A stretch of 64,000 bases of DNA from Paracidovorax konjaci (GCF_900112675.1 NZ_FOMQ01000001.1:496001-560000), one strand, 5' to 3'; positions 1-8,857 are shown, counted from the first letter of the stretch. Notes: generated by a model from the sequence alone, not told the origin. Made by a program: numbers and translations.

Positions 1-1
1 C

Positions 2-532
2 ATGGCTGTGGCCAACCCCTCACGCGTGAGCGCCATCGTTTCCCAAAATGGCAACGCTTACGAAGAGGGCTTGGGCCCGGGATGGGCGCCCATTCAGAAG
101 TACTGGAAGGAACCAACGAAGGCCAATCGCGAAGCGCTGCACGACTTTCCCACGCCTGCTTCCATCAAGTGGCAGTACCTTGAGGGCGTCCGTGATGCGA
201 GCTTGGTGGCCCCCGACGCCATCGCGCTCGAGAGCATGCTGGTCGCCCGCGCTGGCAATGCCGAGGTGCAGCTGGACCTGCTGTTGGACTACGCCTCCAA
301 TGTGGCCAAGTACCCCGAGTTCCAGGCTTACTTCAGAAAGCACCAGCCGCCTTTGCTTGCTGTTTGGGGCAAGAACGACCCCTTCTTCCTGCCCGCAGGT
401 GCACAGGCATGGAAACGCGACATCCCGAGCGCAGATGTGCGCTTCTACGACACCGGTCACCTGGCGCTCGAGACCCATGGGGAAGAAATCGGTCCGGTCA
501 TCCGCGACTTCCTGGACAAGCATGTGAAGTGA
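2..532 (+). CDS. alpha/beta hydrolase, C-terminal part (runs off the left edge)
   Basis: The reading frame is already open at the first base, so this is the 3' part of a longer gene; the ATG at base 2 is probably internal. The visible 176 residues match the cap region and C-terminal third of an alpha/beta-fold hydrolase of the haloalkane dehalogenase/epoxide hydrolase type. PPLLAVWGKNDPFF carries the usual acid-residue strand (Asp after GKN), and GHLALETHGEEI near the end carries the catalytic-base His, followed by the final helix IRDFLDKH. The nucleophile elbow lies outside the window, so substrate and activity cannot be judged. No partner gene follows; the next gene is 426 bases away on the other strand. 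Family call is firm; start and function are open. Confidence 0.75.
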   Translation: MAVANPSRVSAIVSQNGNAYEEGLGPGWAPIQKYWKEPTKANREALHDFPTPASIKWQYLEGVRDASLVAPDAIALESMLVARAGNAEVQLDLLLDYASNVAKYPEFQAYFRKHQPPLLAVWGKNDPFFLPAGAQAWKRDIPSADVRFYDTGHLALETHGEEIGPVIRDFLDKHVK

Positions 533-958
533 TGTGTTCTCCGCGGCGCACCACTGGAGCGGCGAACCCAGAGCGCAGCGGCCGCGCGAATCATGTGGCA
601 AGCACTTGGCACCCTTTGCCTGAGCAGAGGGGGCTTGCCAACCACCTCAGGCGCAATCCATTTGCAATCCACTGTGACCGATGCCGGTCTCCATCCGTTC
701 ACAACGCTTTCTTTCATTGGCAGCCGTCCGAAGGCGGCGGAGCATGTTGGGATGGTCACCGTGGTTTGCGCGTCCGGCGTGAGGTAGAAATGCAAAGCAG
801 CCAGTCAGCAATCAATGGCGATCGGCTGCTTTGGGCCCTTTGCGGCCGCTGAATCTGGTCGCGTAAACGTCAGCTATCCGCCTGAAGCAGCATCTTGCTG
901 CAGTGCCCGCCCCGCTGAACAAGCGGCAATTGTCCAAGGCCGACGTGTTGCACTGGCC
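533..958. other. intergenic region without a recognisable gene; contains a 9-bp inverted repeat
   Basis: No open frame here resembles a known protein. The one clear structure is a perfect inverted repeat: AAAGCAGCC at 794-802 pairs with GGCTGCTTT at 824-832 across a 21-base loop. It could form a hairpin at the end of a transcript from either side, but neither flank gives a good T-run, so its role is unknown. Confidence 0.5.
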
Positions 959-1366
959 TCACGGCTGTCCTTCAAAGCAGTCCACCTCTTCAGAAAACCC
1001 CACCCACGCCAGCCTCCGCTTCGCCCAAATCTGCCGCTTCGGCCCACCCAACTCGTGCCGCTGCCGTATCGCCCCGATCCGCAGCGAGTACGCCGCAGGC
1101 GCCTCCACCGCGCACGCATACAACGGCGTTCCGCAGTGCTCGCAAAACGCCAGCAGCCGCTTCGCCCCGCTGGCCGCGGTCTTGACGTAGGTGCGCGGCG
1201 CACCCTTCGTCAGCCGGAAGCCGTCCGCCGGCGCAGGAATGTTCGCGCGGAACGCGGAGCCAGAATGGGTCTGGCAGTCGGTGCAGTGGCAGATGGTGAT
1301 ACTGCCCGGCTGGACCTCGGCTTCATAGGCGATGGCGCCGCAATGGCATTGGCCGTCCACTTTCAT
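959..1366 (-). CDS. GFA family (glutathione-dependent formaldehyde-activating-like) zinc protein
   Basis: A 135-residue protein of the GFA/CENP-V fold. The zinc-binding cysteines appear in order: GQCHCGAI near the N-terminus, CHCTDCQ at about residues 30-36, and CEHCGTP at about 77-83. The family was named for glutathione-dependent formaldehyde-activating enzyme, but most stand-alone members have no proven reaction and glutathione adduct chemistry is only a family-level expectation. I start at MKVDGQC because a GGAAAG ribosome-binding site lies just upstream and the cysteine-rich fold begins immediately; an upstream ATG at 1447 would add 27 unlikely residues. It is a single gene with no evident operon partner. 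Confidence 0.85.
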   Translation of the reverse strand: MKVDGQCHCGAIAYEAEVQPGSITICHCTDCQTHSGSAFRANIPAPADGFRLTKGAPRTYVKTAASGAKRLLAFCEHCGTPLYACAVEAPAAYSLRIGAIRQRHELGGPKRQIWAKRRLAWVGFSEEVDCFEGQP

Positions 1367-1522
1367 GGGGGTGTCTTTCCTCGGAGGGCAGGGTGCCCGT
1401 GCGGGCCATTTTGCGCCGGGCAGGTGGTGACCACCATGCCGGCCCAATCGTCTGCTTGGTTGCCTGCCTGGCTGTAACTAACGCCAACGCGTTCACGGGC
1501 TGCGACCGCGATGGCAGGCTGC

Positions 1523-2008
1523 TCATGGCTGAGGCGAGCGCGCCTGTTCGTTCACCCAATCCACCGTCTTCCCCTTCACGCACCACGCCGGGTCGCGCAC
1601 CCAGTCGGTGAACCACAGCGTCGGGTTGCCCTGCAGGGCATAGCAGGCCGAGTAGCCCCATCGGGTCAGGTAGTGGCTGGTAGCCATCGATGTGACGGGG
1701 ATCAGCGCCATGGCGACCACGCTGGCCAGCACGGCTGCCACCAGCATGCGCTCGCAACGCCGAATGCTGCGCTCGCTGCAGGGCACGGCCCGCAGCAGGC
1801 CAAGGGCTACCACCAGCAGGCAAGCGATGCCGACGAAGGGCGCCAATTGCGCAGCAGGGGCGACTCGCAGCACGGGTGCGCGTGCTGCCATGGCGTCCAG
1901 GGTCGGCACGATCAGGTGCCCGATGAGCAGGATGCACACCACTGTCATGCCGAGGTTGAGTGGAATGCCCCAGAGCAGGGTTTTGCGAACTTTGTGGATG
2001 TCCAGCAT
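1523..2008 (-). CDS. small multi-pass membrane protein, possible immunity partner of the upstream gene
   Basis: A 161-residue protein with three clear hydrophobic helices: about residues 12-36 (GIPLNLGMTVVCILLIGHLIV), 55-75 (LAPFVGIACLLVVALGLL) and 88-108 (MLVAAVLASVVAMALIPV). A more polar C-terminal tail follows, rich in Trp and with two Cys. I do not recognise a named family. It lies 25 bases downstream of a glycine-rich, toxin-like gene on the same strand, and both are lower in G+C than their surroundings. A small polytopic protein just behind a pore-type toxin gene is the usual arrangement for membrane-toxin immunity proteins. That role is an inference from context only. Confidence 0.55.
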   Translation of the reverse strand: MLDIHKVRKTLLWGIPLNLGMTVVCILLIGHLIVPTLDAMAARAPVLRVAPAAQLAPFVGIACLLVVALGLLRAVPCSERSIRRCERMLVAAVLASVVAMALIPVTSMATSHYLTRWGYSACYALQGNPTLWFTDWVRDPAWCVKGKTVDWVNEQARSPQP

Positions 2009-2033
2009 GGTGTCGGTATGAGGGGCTCAAGAT

Positions 2034-2969
2034 CTAATAGTTGATGCAGGTGATACGGCAGAGCCAATCTCTCATTCCTTGCTCCATGGCGCGGCCGATG
2101 TCTACCTTTTTCTGTTGAATGGCCCTGCGCAATTCTGTTTCCCATGATTGAGCCTGGGTGTTTATGTAATACACACCTTGGGCAGTCTGCTCAGGAATTA
2201 GCCTCAGTGCCGCGATGACCTTGCCTTTGACACCGTAGTGGCTGTCCAGGGCATTCAGTGCGATGCCTCCCGTTACCGCTACCACCGCCATGAACGCCAA
2301 TGGAAGCACCGCGATGGTTGTGACGCCAGCGATGGAGGCCGCTAGACCATATGCCACAAGTCCCGCCAGTCCCCCCTTGACCGCCTCCACGCCGATTCCT
2401 CCAACCAAGTCATACATGGTCTTCTCGTTGTTGAACATGAAATCCATCAATTCGATGCCAGTGGAGACCACGACGCCGAGCATAAAACCACCTTTCGCGA
2501 TGCCCTGCAGGCTTGTCATCCCAAGCCCCAACTGGATCATCTTTGGGTGTGTCGCAAGGTAGCGCGTGCCCTGCAATGCGCTGCTGCGCTTGGCCGAGTA
2601 GCCTTTGATGATGATGTAGGTGCCGGTGGCTGTGGACTTCACATAGGTCGTGATTCCTGCCATGCCGATGGTGTTGAGCGTTCGCGTGATGGTGATTGCA
2701 TCGTTAGCACCCTGTGCGACAGGCCCCACCCATGGTTCTGAGGCATTCGGGCTGAACGACTGTTGCCAGTACTGCCCGAAGCTCGATTGAGAAAGTATCT
2801 TCCGGATGGTGAACTCCAGGGCTGGATTGTTTCTGGCCTTGTCCTGCAGGATGCTCAGGTACTGGCTCTGCGTGAGTACCAGCACATCGACCTGATTTCT
2901 GTCCATGGTTTGCGCCAAAGATTGGCCGTACCCCATGTTGAAAAACGTTGCCGCCAGTTCCGCACTCAT
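2034..2969 (-). CDS. glycine-rich membrane-active protein, toxin-like
   Basis: About 311 residues with no recognised family. The N-terminal third is soluble and Gln/Asn-rich. From about residue 150 to 245 there are several long hydrophobic, glycine-spaced stretches (GFMLGVVVSTGIEL, VKGGLAGLVAYGLAASIAGV, LPLAFMAVVAVTGGIAL) like the glycine-zipper helices of pore-forming proteins. The C-terminus is charged and ends in a Cys-containing tail. There is no signal peptide. I start at the second in-frame ATG (2969) because GGGAGG lies at the correct 6-base distance from it and directly abuts the first ATG (2975). G+C is visibly below the neighbouring comEC, suggesting transfer. A secreted anti-bacterial membrane toxin is plausible; an ordinary membrane protein is not excluded. 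Confidence 0.5.
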   Translation of the reverse strand: MSAELAATFFNMGYGQSLAQTMDRNQVDVLVLTQSQYLSILQDKARNNPALEFTIRKILSQSSFGQYWQQSFSPNASEPWVGPVAQGANDAITITRTLNTIGMAGITTYVKSTATGTYIIIKGYSAKRSSALQGTRYLATHPKMIQLGLGMTSLQGIAKGGFMLGVVVSTGIELMDFMFNNEKTMYDLVGGIGVEAVKGGLAGLVAYGLAASIAGVTTIAVLPLAFMAVVAVTGGIALNALDSHYGVKGKVIAALRLIPEQTAQGVYYINTQAQSWETELRRAIQQKKVDIGRAMEQGMRDWLCRITCINY

Positions 2970-3251
2970 CCCCATCCTCCCGGTTCGTTGATTGAATGGG
3001 CGCGAATGCTATCGATGCACTCGATGGGCGTCTTCCCGCTTTCTGCAACAAGGTGTCGTATGCAACGTAGCAGGCGCTGCACACCCCAGACCGCAGCAAA
3101 GGCGCTGCCACCGAGAAGAGTGGTGGGAGCCCCTCGGCGGCCGCCGCAGTAGTCCCAAACTGCTTTGAGATCGGCTGCTACTAAACAGCATGCATTGCAT
3201 GCCGATCCGCACCTTCTCCCGCAACGCGGCTCTGCCTAGCATCGTTGCCCC

Positions 3252-6086
3252 ATGCACTTGCCCAGTCCTGCCGACGCCTCCTCGCAAGTCCATGCCGATC
3301 CCCTTCCTCCGCTGCCCCGGCGGGCCCACCCGCTGCCCTGGCTCTGGCCCGCCTTGCTCTTGGGCAGCATCGCCGGTGCGCTCGTGCAGGTCACGCAGCC
3401 GGCACTCTGGTTCCCGCGCATCTACGCGGCCCTGCTGATCGCGGGGATGGCTTTTTTCGTGAGCGCCCGGTATGTGCGCGCCCCACGGCCCGGCGAGGCC
3501 ATGGGCCCGACCCGGGCGCCCCATGGAGTGCTGCGGGGGCTCGCTTTCCTGGCGGCTGCGCTGGCGGCCTTCGCGGTCTGCGGCCTGCGTGCCGGGGCAT
3601 TTCTGGCCGATGCGCTGGACCCGGCGCTCGAAGGCCGCGATCTGCGCATCACCGCGGTGGTCGCGGCGATGCCCCAATCCACCGATGCGGGCCTGCGCCT
3701 GCGGCTGGCCGTGGAGTCGGCGCGGCTGGAGGGCGAGGGGCGGGGGCGGGGGCGGGCCGGGCGGGCAGGTGCCGCGGCGGCGGCTCCGCCATCCGGCAGC
3801 GATGCCGCGCAGCCGCCGGCGCGCATTCCGCCGGTGATCGACGTGGCCTGGTATGCCGCGACCGCGCCCTGGTTCGCGCAGGGCGGCACCGGAGAGCCCG
3901 CTGCGGAGGCCCGCACGGCCTGGCTGGGCGATGCTGCGGCCGCAGCCTTGCCGCCCGTGCGCGCGGGCGAGCGCTGGTCATTCACGGTGCGCCTCAAGGC
4001 GCCGCACGGCCTGCGCAATCCGGGCGGCTTCGATGCGGAGCTGTGGCTGTGGGAGCAGGGCGTGCAGGCCACCGGCTACGTGCGGGCCGGTGCGCGCGAT
4101 GCGCCGCCCGCGCTGCTGCAGGCCGCGCCCTGGTGGCGGCATCCGGTGGAGCAGGCGCGGCAGCGGGTGCGCGATGCGATCCTGGCGCGGCTGGCACCCG
4201 AAGGGATGGCGGGGCGCGGCGATCCCGAGGGCGCGGCGCGGCTGCGCACGGCGGGCGTGGTGGCGGCGCTGGTCACGGGCGACCAGCGCATGATCGACCG
4301 GGCCGACTGGGACGTGTTCCGCGCGACCGGGGTGGCGCACCTGGTGAGCATCTCCGGCTTGCACATCACGTTGTTCGCCTGGGTCGCGGCCGGGGCTGTG
4401 GGCTGGCTGTGGCGGCGCTCGCCGCGCCTGTGCCTGGCGGTGCCGGCCCCTTCGGCGGCGCTGGCGGGCGGGGTGCTGCTGGCGGCGGCCTATGCGCTGT
4501 TCAGCGGCTGGGGCGTGCCCGCGCAGCGCACCGTGGGCATGCTGGCGGTGGTGGGCCTGCTGCGGCTGTCGGGGCGGCGGTGGCCGTGGCCGCAGGTGTG
4601 GCTGCTGGCCTGCGCGGCGGTGGTGGCGGCCGATCCGTGGGCGCTGCTGCAGGCGGGGTTCTGGCTCAGCTTCGTGGCGGTGGCGGTCCTGTTTGCTTCA
4701 AATTCGATAGCAAACTATTCAATGGAACCGGCGGCATCTGGCCTGTTTGGCTTGAAGTCCCGGGCTTGGGCACTGCTGCGGGAACAGTGGGTGGTCACGC
4801 TGGCGCTGACGCCGCTCACGCTGCTGCTGTTCGGTCAGATGTCGGTGGTGGGGCTGGCGGCCAATCTGGTGGCGATTCCGTGGATGACGCTGGTGGTCAC
4901 GCCGCTGGCGTTGCTGGGCGTGCTGTGGGCGCCGCTGTGGACGGCGGCTGCCGCGTGCCTGGCGCCTTTCGCGGCGCTGCTGCAGTGGATGGCGGGCTGG
5001 GAATGGGCCACGCTGGCGCTGCCGGCCGCGCCGCTCTGGGCGGGCGTGGCCGGGGTGGCGGGCGGCACGCTGCTGGTGGCGCGCCTGCCCTGGGGCCTGC
5101 GGCTGCAGGGCCTGCCGCTGCTGCTGCCCGTGCTCTGGTGGCAGCCGGTGCGGCCTGTGCCGGGGCAGTTCGAACTGCTGGCGCCCGACGTGGGCCAGGG
5201 CCAGGCCGTGCTGGTGCGCACGGCCGGCCACGCGCTGCTGTACGACGCCGGCCCGCGCTACGGCCCCGACAGCGATGCGGGCGACCGCGTGCTGGTGCCG
5301 CTGCTGCGTGACCGGGGCGAGCGGCTGGATCGGCTGGTGCTGAGCCACCGCGACAGCGACCACACGGGCGGTGCGCAGGCGGTGCTGGCGGCGCACCCGG
5401 GCGCACAGCTGTGGGGTTCGCTGGAGCCGGGGCATCCGCTGGAAGCGCAGGGCACGCGCGCCATCACCCGTTGCGCGGCGGGCCAGCGGTGGACCTGGGA
5501 CGGCGTGCGTTTCGAGGTGCTGCATCCGCCGCCGGGGGCGTTCGGCGCCGCCATGCCGGCGGAGGCGGGCGCCGCGCCCGCCGGGCCGCGCGCGGTGAAA
5601 CCCAACACCTTGAGTTGCGTGCTGCGCGTGACGGCGGCGCCCGCGGCGGACGGGCGCCGCGCCGGCCGGGACGAAGGCGGGGCAACGGGCGAGGGCGAGG
5701 GCAACGGTGAAGGCGACGGCCCCTCCGCGCTGCTGCTGGGCGACATCGAGCGGGCGCAGGAGGCCGTGCTGGCCGCGGGCGGGATGGCGCCGGCCGACGT
5801 GCTGCTGGTTCCGCACCATGGCAGCAAGACCTCGTCGAGCGATGCCTTTCTCGACGCCGTCCGGCCACGCACCGCCGTGGTGCAGGCTGGCTACCGCAAC
5901 CGCTTCGGCCACCCCGCGCCGGAGGTGGTCGGCCGCTACGCAGTGCGCGGCGCGCAGGTGGTGAATTCGGCATCGTGCGGCGCGATGCGGTGGCAATCGG
6001 AGCGGCCACTGCATTGGCGCTGCGAGCGCGAAGCCGCGCGGCGCTACTGGCACCACGCACCTCCGCCTGCCGCCGAGGGCCACTGA
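3252..6086 (+). CDS. comEC: ComEC/Rec2 DNA-uptake channel protein
   Basis: The inner-membrane channel through which single-stranded DNA enters during natural transformation. It has an N-terminal DUF4131-type segment (about residues 30-270, with an Arg/Gly/Ala-rich insert near 160), the polytopic Competence domain with SISGLHITLF at about 365-375, and a C-terminal metallo-beta-lactamase-like domain with HRDSDHTGG at about 698-706 and LLVPHHGSKTS later on. The total of 944 residues is somewhat longer than usual, partly from low-complexity insertions. Bases 4692-4750, inside the Competence domain, are a copy of a dispersed repeat read in frame (FASNSIANYSMEPAASGLFG), lower in G+C than the rest of the gene. 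The chosen ATG has only a weak ribosome-binding site. No pilus or other com gene is nearby. Confidence 0.92.
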   Translation: MHLPSPADASSQVHADPLPPLPRRAHPLPWLWPALLLGSIAGALVQVTQPALWFPRIYAALLIAGMAFFVSARYVRAPRPGEAMGPTRAPHGVLRGLAFLAAALAAFAVCGLRAGAFLADALDPALEGRDLRITAVVAAMPQSTDAGLRLRLAVESARLEGEGRGRGRAGRAGAAAAAPPSGSDAAQPPARIPPVIDVAWYAATAPWFAQGGTGEPAAEARTAWLGDAAAAALPPVRAGERWSFTVRLKAPHGLRNPGGFDAELWLWEQGVQATGYVRAGARDAPPALLQAAPWWRHPVEQARQRVRDAILARLAPEGMAGRGDPEGAARLRTAGVVAALVTGDQRMIDRADWDVFRATGVAHLVSISGLHITLFAWVAAGAVGWLWRRSPRLCLAVPAPSAALAGGVLLAAAYALFSGWGVPAQRTVGMLAVVGLLRLSGRRWPWPQVWLLACAAVVAADPWALLQAGFWLSFVAVAVLFASNSIANYSMEPAASGLFGLKSRAWALLREQWVVTLALTPLTLLLFGQMSVVGLAANLVAIPWMTLVVTPLALLGVLWAPLWTAAAACLAPFAALLQWMAGWEWATLALPAAPLWAGVAGVAGGTLLVARLPWGLRLQGLPLLLPVLWWQPVRPVPGQFELLAPDVGQGQAVLVRTAGHALLYDAGPRYGPDSDAGDRVLVPLLRDRGERLDRLVLSHRDSDHTGGAQAVLAAHPGAQLWGSLEPGHPLEAQGTRAITRCAAGQRWTWDGVRFEVLHPPPGAFGAAMPAEAGAAPAGPRAVKPNTLSCVLRVTAAPAADGRRAGRDEGGATGEGEGNGEGDGPSALLLGDIERAQEAVLAAGGMAPADVLLVPHHGSKTSSSDAFLDAVRPRTAVVQAGYRNRFGHPAPEVVGRYAVRGAQVVNSASCGAMRWQSERPLHWRCEREAARRYWHHAPPPAAEGH
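4692..4750 (+). repeat. dispersed repeat copy inserted in comEC
   Basis: TTTGCT and AGCAAA arms surround TCAAATTCGAT, followed after ATAGC and nine bases by AATGGAACCGGCGGCAT. The same arrangement is read at 40551-40610 (opposite strand) and 57426-57480. The copy is in frame and adds about 20 residues to ComEC. Confidence 0.7.
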
Positions 6087-6193
6087 CCGCCGATCGCCGA
6101 CCGCCGCATCCGGTGCCGTCCTGCACGCGCGCCCTGTCATCTGCCGCTGAGCAGGCTTGCAACTTGCTATGCTGCCTGCAGGAGGCACCACTG

Positions 6194-7744
6194 ATGCAGA
6201 AGTTCGACGAGATGTACGAGATGCTGCCTTTCGATGGCAGCGATGTGCGCCCCCATTACGAGCGCTATGCCCAATGGCTGGCGCAGCAGCCGGCCGAGAT
6301 GATGCAGGCGCGCCGCGCCGAGGCCGAGATGATTTTCCGGCGCGTGGGCATCACCTTCGCGGTGTACGGCGCCAAGGACGAGGACGGGGCGGGCACCGAG
6401 CGGCTCATCCCCTTCGACCTGATCCCCCGCGTGATCCCCGCCCACGAGTGGGCGCGCATGCAGCAGGGCCTGGTGCAGCGCGTGACGGCGCTCAACCGTT
6501 TCATCCACGACATCTACCACGGGCAGGAGATCCTGCGCGCGGGCATCGTGCCTTCCGACCTCATCGTGGGCAATGCGCAGTTCCGGCCCGACATGGTGGG
6601 CGTGGACGTCCCGCGTGACGTGTATGCGCACATCGCCGGCATCGACATCGTGCGTGCCCCGGACGGCCAGGGCAACGGCATCTACTACGTGCTGGAAGAC
6701 AACCTGCGCGTGCCTTCCGGCGTGTCGTACATGCTGGAGAACCGCAAGATGATGATGCGGCTCTTCCCCGAGCTGTTCCGCAGCCACCGCGTGGCGCCCG
6801 TGGCCCATTACCCCGACCTGCTGCTGGACACGCTGCGCGCCAGCGCGCCGGCCGGCGCGGCCGAGCCCTCGGTGGTGGTCCTCACGCCCGGCATGTACAA
6901 CAGCGCGTATTTCGAGCATGCCTTCCTCGCGCAGCAGATGGGCGTGGAGCTGGTGGAGGGTCAGGACCTGGTCGTCAAGGACAACTTCGTCTACATGCGC
7001 ACCACGCGCGGCCTGCAGCGCGTGGATGTGATCTACCGACGCGTGGACGACGACTTCCTTGACCCGCAGGTTTTCCGGCCCACGTCCACGCTGGGCTGCG
7101 CGGGCCTCATGGCGGCCTACCGCGCGGGCAACGTCGCGATCTGCAACGCCGTGGGCACGGGCATCGCGGATGACAAGTCCGTCTATCCCTATGTGCCGGA
7201 GATGATCCGCTTCTATCTGGGCGAAGAGCCGATCCTCGCCAACGTGCCCACCTGGATGTGCCGCAAGCCCGACGACCTGAAGTACGTGCTGGACCACCTG
7301 CACGAACTGGTGGTGAAGGAGGTGCACGGCGCTGGCGGCTACGGCATGCTCATCGGCCCCGCCGCCACCCGCGCCGAGATCGAGGAATTCCGCGCCGCGC
7401 TGCTGGCCAACCCCGCGGGCTACATCGCGCAGCCCACGCTGTCTCTTTCGAGCTGCCCGACCTATGTGGAATCGGGCATCGCCCCGCGCCACATCGACCT
7501 GCGGCCCTTCGTGCTCTCGGGCCAGAAGGTGCAGATGGTGGCCGGCGGCCTCACGCGCGTGGCACTCAAGGAAGGCTCGCTGGTCGTCAACTCGTCGCAG
7601 GGCGGAGGCACCAAGGACACCTGGGTGCTGGGCGACGACGACCTGCCGCAGGGCGCCATGCAGGCGCAATCGCTGGGCGGGATGTCGCAGTCCATGGGCG
7701 CTCCCGGCTCCGGGGCGATGTCGCAGACGATGGGAGGGAAATAA
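6194..7744 (+). CDS. circularly permuted type 2 ATP-grasp protein
   Basis: A 516-residue member of the DUF404/DUF407 (CP_ATPgrasp) family: MYEMLPFDGSDVRPHYERYAQWL at the N-terminus, IIVGNAQFRPDM-like and YYVLEDNLRVPSGVSYMLENR in the centre, and the C-terminal PTYVESGIAPRHIDLRPFVL segment. Members are predicted ATP-dependent carboxylate-amine ligases, nearly always encoded beside an alpha-E protein as here, and thought to build a peptide-like product; the product is unknown. The tail is low-complexity (Met/Gln/Ser/Gly). The start at 6194 follows GGAGG by eight bases; the frame is open further upstream but lacks a better start. The next gene's duplicated 5' end begins one base after this stop codon. 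Confidence 0.9.
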   Translation: MQKFDEMYEMLPFDGSDVRPHYERYAQWLAQQPAEMMQARRAEAEMIFRRVGITFAVYGAKDEDGAGTERLIPFDLIPRVIPAHEWARMQQGLVQRVTALNRFIHDIYHGQEILRAGIVPSDLIVGNAQFRPDMVGVDVPRDVYAHIAGIDIVRAPDGQGNGIYYVLEDNLRVPSGVSYMLENRKMMMRLFPELFRSHRVAPVAHYPDLLLDTLRASAPAGAAEPSVVVLTPGMYNSAYFEHAFLAQQMGVELVEGQDLVVKDNFVYMRTTRGLQRVDVIYRRVDDDFLDPQVFRPTSTLGCAGLMAAYRAGNVAICNAVGTGIADDKSVYPYVPEMIRFYLGEEPILANVPTWMCRKPDDLKYVLDHLHELVVKEVHGAGGYGMLIGPAATRAEIEEFRAALLANPAGYIAQPTLSLSSCPTYVESGIAPRHIDLRPFVLSGQKVQMVAGGLTRVALKEGSLVVNSSQGGGTKDTWVLGDDDLPQGAMQAQSLGGMSQSMGAPGSGAMSQTMGGK

Positions 7745-7745
7745 G

Positions 7746-7892
7746 ATGCTGAGCCGCACTGCCGATCATTTGTTCTGGATGTCCCGCTACACCGAGCGGG
7801 CCGAAAAGCGTGCCCCAGGCGCGCTTTCGCAAAAACACGGCCTGCGCGCGCAGCGCGTGCGGGGTTTTCTGCCCGGGGAGGACGCATGCTGA
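7746..7892 (+). pseudogene. duplicated, truncated 5' end of the alpha-E gene
   Basis: Bases 7746-7801 are identical to 7886-7941, the first 56 bases of the intact alpha-E gene, and similarity continues for a few bases past one mismatch. The copies are 140 bases apart, not a multiple of three. The first copy therefore encodes the same first 20 residues and then runs out of frame to a stop at 7892, giving a 48-residue product whose stop overlaps the start of the intact gene. The first copy sits where the native junction with the ATP-grasp gene would be, so the second copy plus spacer looks like the rearranged one. The spacer is G+C-rich with an imperfect hairpin and has its own GGGGAGGA ribosome-binding site. 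Confidence 0.75.
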
Positions 7893-8857
7893 GCCGCACT
7901 GCCGATCATTTGTTCTGGATGTCCCGCTACACCGAGCGGGCAGAAAACACCGCCCGCATGCTCAACGTGAGCTACGAGACCTCGCTGCTGCCGCAGTCGG
8001 CCGACGTGGCGCAGGAGAGCTGGCTGGGGCTGCTGTCGATCAGCGAGCTGATCCCGGCCTACACCGAGCGCCACGGCGAAGTCACGCGCGAAGGGGTGCT
8101 GGAGTTCATGGTGCGCGACGGCAACAACCCGTCGTCGATCCTCTCGTGCCTGCGGGCCGCGCGCGAGAACGCGCGTGCCGTGCGGGGCGCGCTCACCACC
8201 GAGGTGTGGGAGACGCAGAACCAGACCTGGCTGGAACTGCACCGCCAGCTGCAGGGCCGCGATTTTGAGCGCGACCCGGGCGCTTTCTTCGAGTGGGTCA
8301 AGCACCGTTCGCACCTGTCGCGCGGCGTGACGCTGGGCACGATGCTGCAGGACGAGGCCTTCCACTTCCTGCGGCTGGGCACGTTCCTGGAACGCTCCGA
8401 CAACACGGCGCGCCTGCTGGACGTGAAGTTCCACGCGGTGCAGAGCGACTTCCATGGATCCCTGCGCGAGCGGGGCCGCGCCGCGCCGCAGGAGTTCGAC
8501 TTCTATCACTGGAGCGCGATCCTGCGCAGCGTGTCGGCCTTCGAGGTGTACCGCAAGGTGTACCGCGACGTCATCACGCCCGAGCGCGTGGCAGACCTGC
8601 TGATCCTGCGCGCCGACATGCCGCGTTCGCTGCACGCCAGCCTGCGCGAGGTGGCCGACAACCTGGCCGTGGTGGCCAACGACCAGTCGTCCGAGACGCA
8701 GCGCAAGGCCGGCCGGCTGCTGGCCGATCTGCGCTATGGCCGCATCGACGAGATCCTCGCGACGGGCCTGCATGCGTACCTCACGCAGTTCCTCGACCGC
8801 GTGAGCCATCTCGGCGCGGGCATCAGCCGCGACTTCCTGGTACCGGTGCGGGCCTGA
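7886..8857 (+). CDS. alpha-E domain protein (DUF403)
   Basis: A 323-residue, largely helical protein beginning MLSRTADHLFWMSRYTERAENTARML, the hallmark opening of the alpha-E family. It also has the conserved RENARAVR segment (about residue 88) and FLRLGTFLERSDNTARLLDVK (about 168). The family is the constant partner of the permuted ATP-grasp protein just upstream; a shared role in ligase-type synthesis of a modified peptide is assumed, not shown. In many bacteria a transglutaminase-like protease and a proteasome-like gene complete the set; neither is found here. Translation starts at 7886 behind GGGGAGGA, four bases past a frameshifted partial copy of the gene. Confidence 0.9.
   Translation: MLSRTADHLFWMSRYTERAENTARMLNVSYETSLLPQSADVAQESWLGLLSISELIPAYTERHGEVTREGVLEFMVRDGNNPSSILSCLRAARENARAVRGALTTEVWETQNQTWLELHRQLQGRDFERDPGAFFEWVKHRSHLSRGVTLGTMLQDEAFHFLRLGTFLERSDNTARLLDVKFHAVQSDFHGSLRERGRAAPQEFDFYHWSAILRSVSAFEVYRKVYRDVITPERVADLLILRADMPRSLHASLREVADNLAVVANDQSSETQRKAGRLLADLRYGRIDEILATGLHAYLTQFLDRVSHLGAGISRDFLVPVRA

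Noticed and set aside
3245..5311. 688-codon open frame overlapping comEC on the same strand
   Set aside because: Composition is Gly/Ala/Arg-dominated with no domain; it is a shadow of the high-GC comEC frame.
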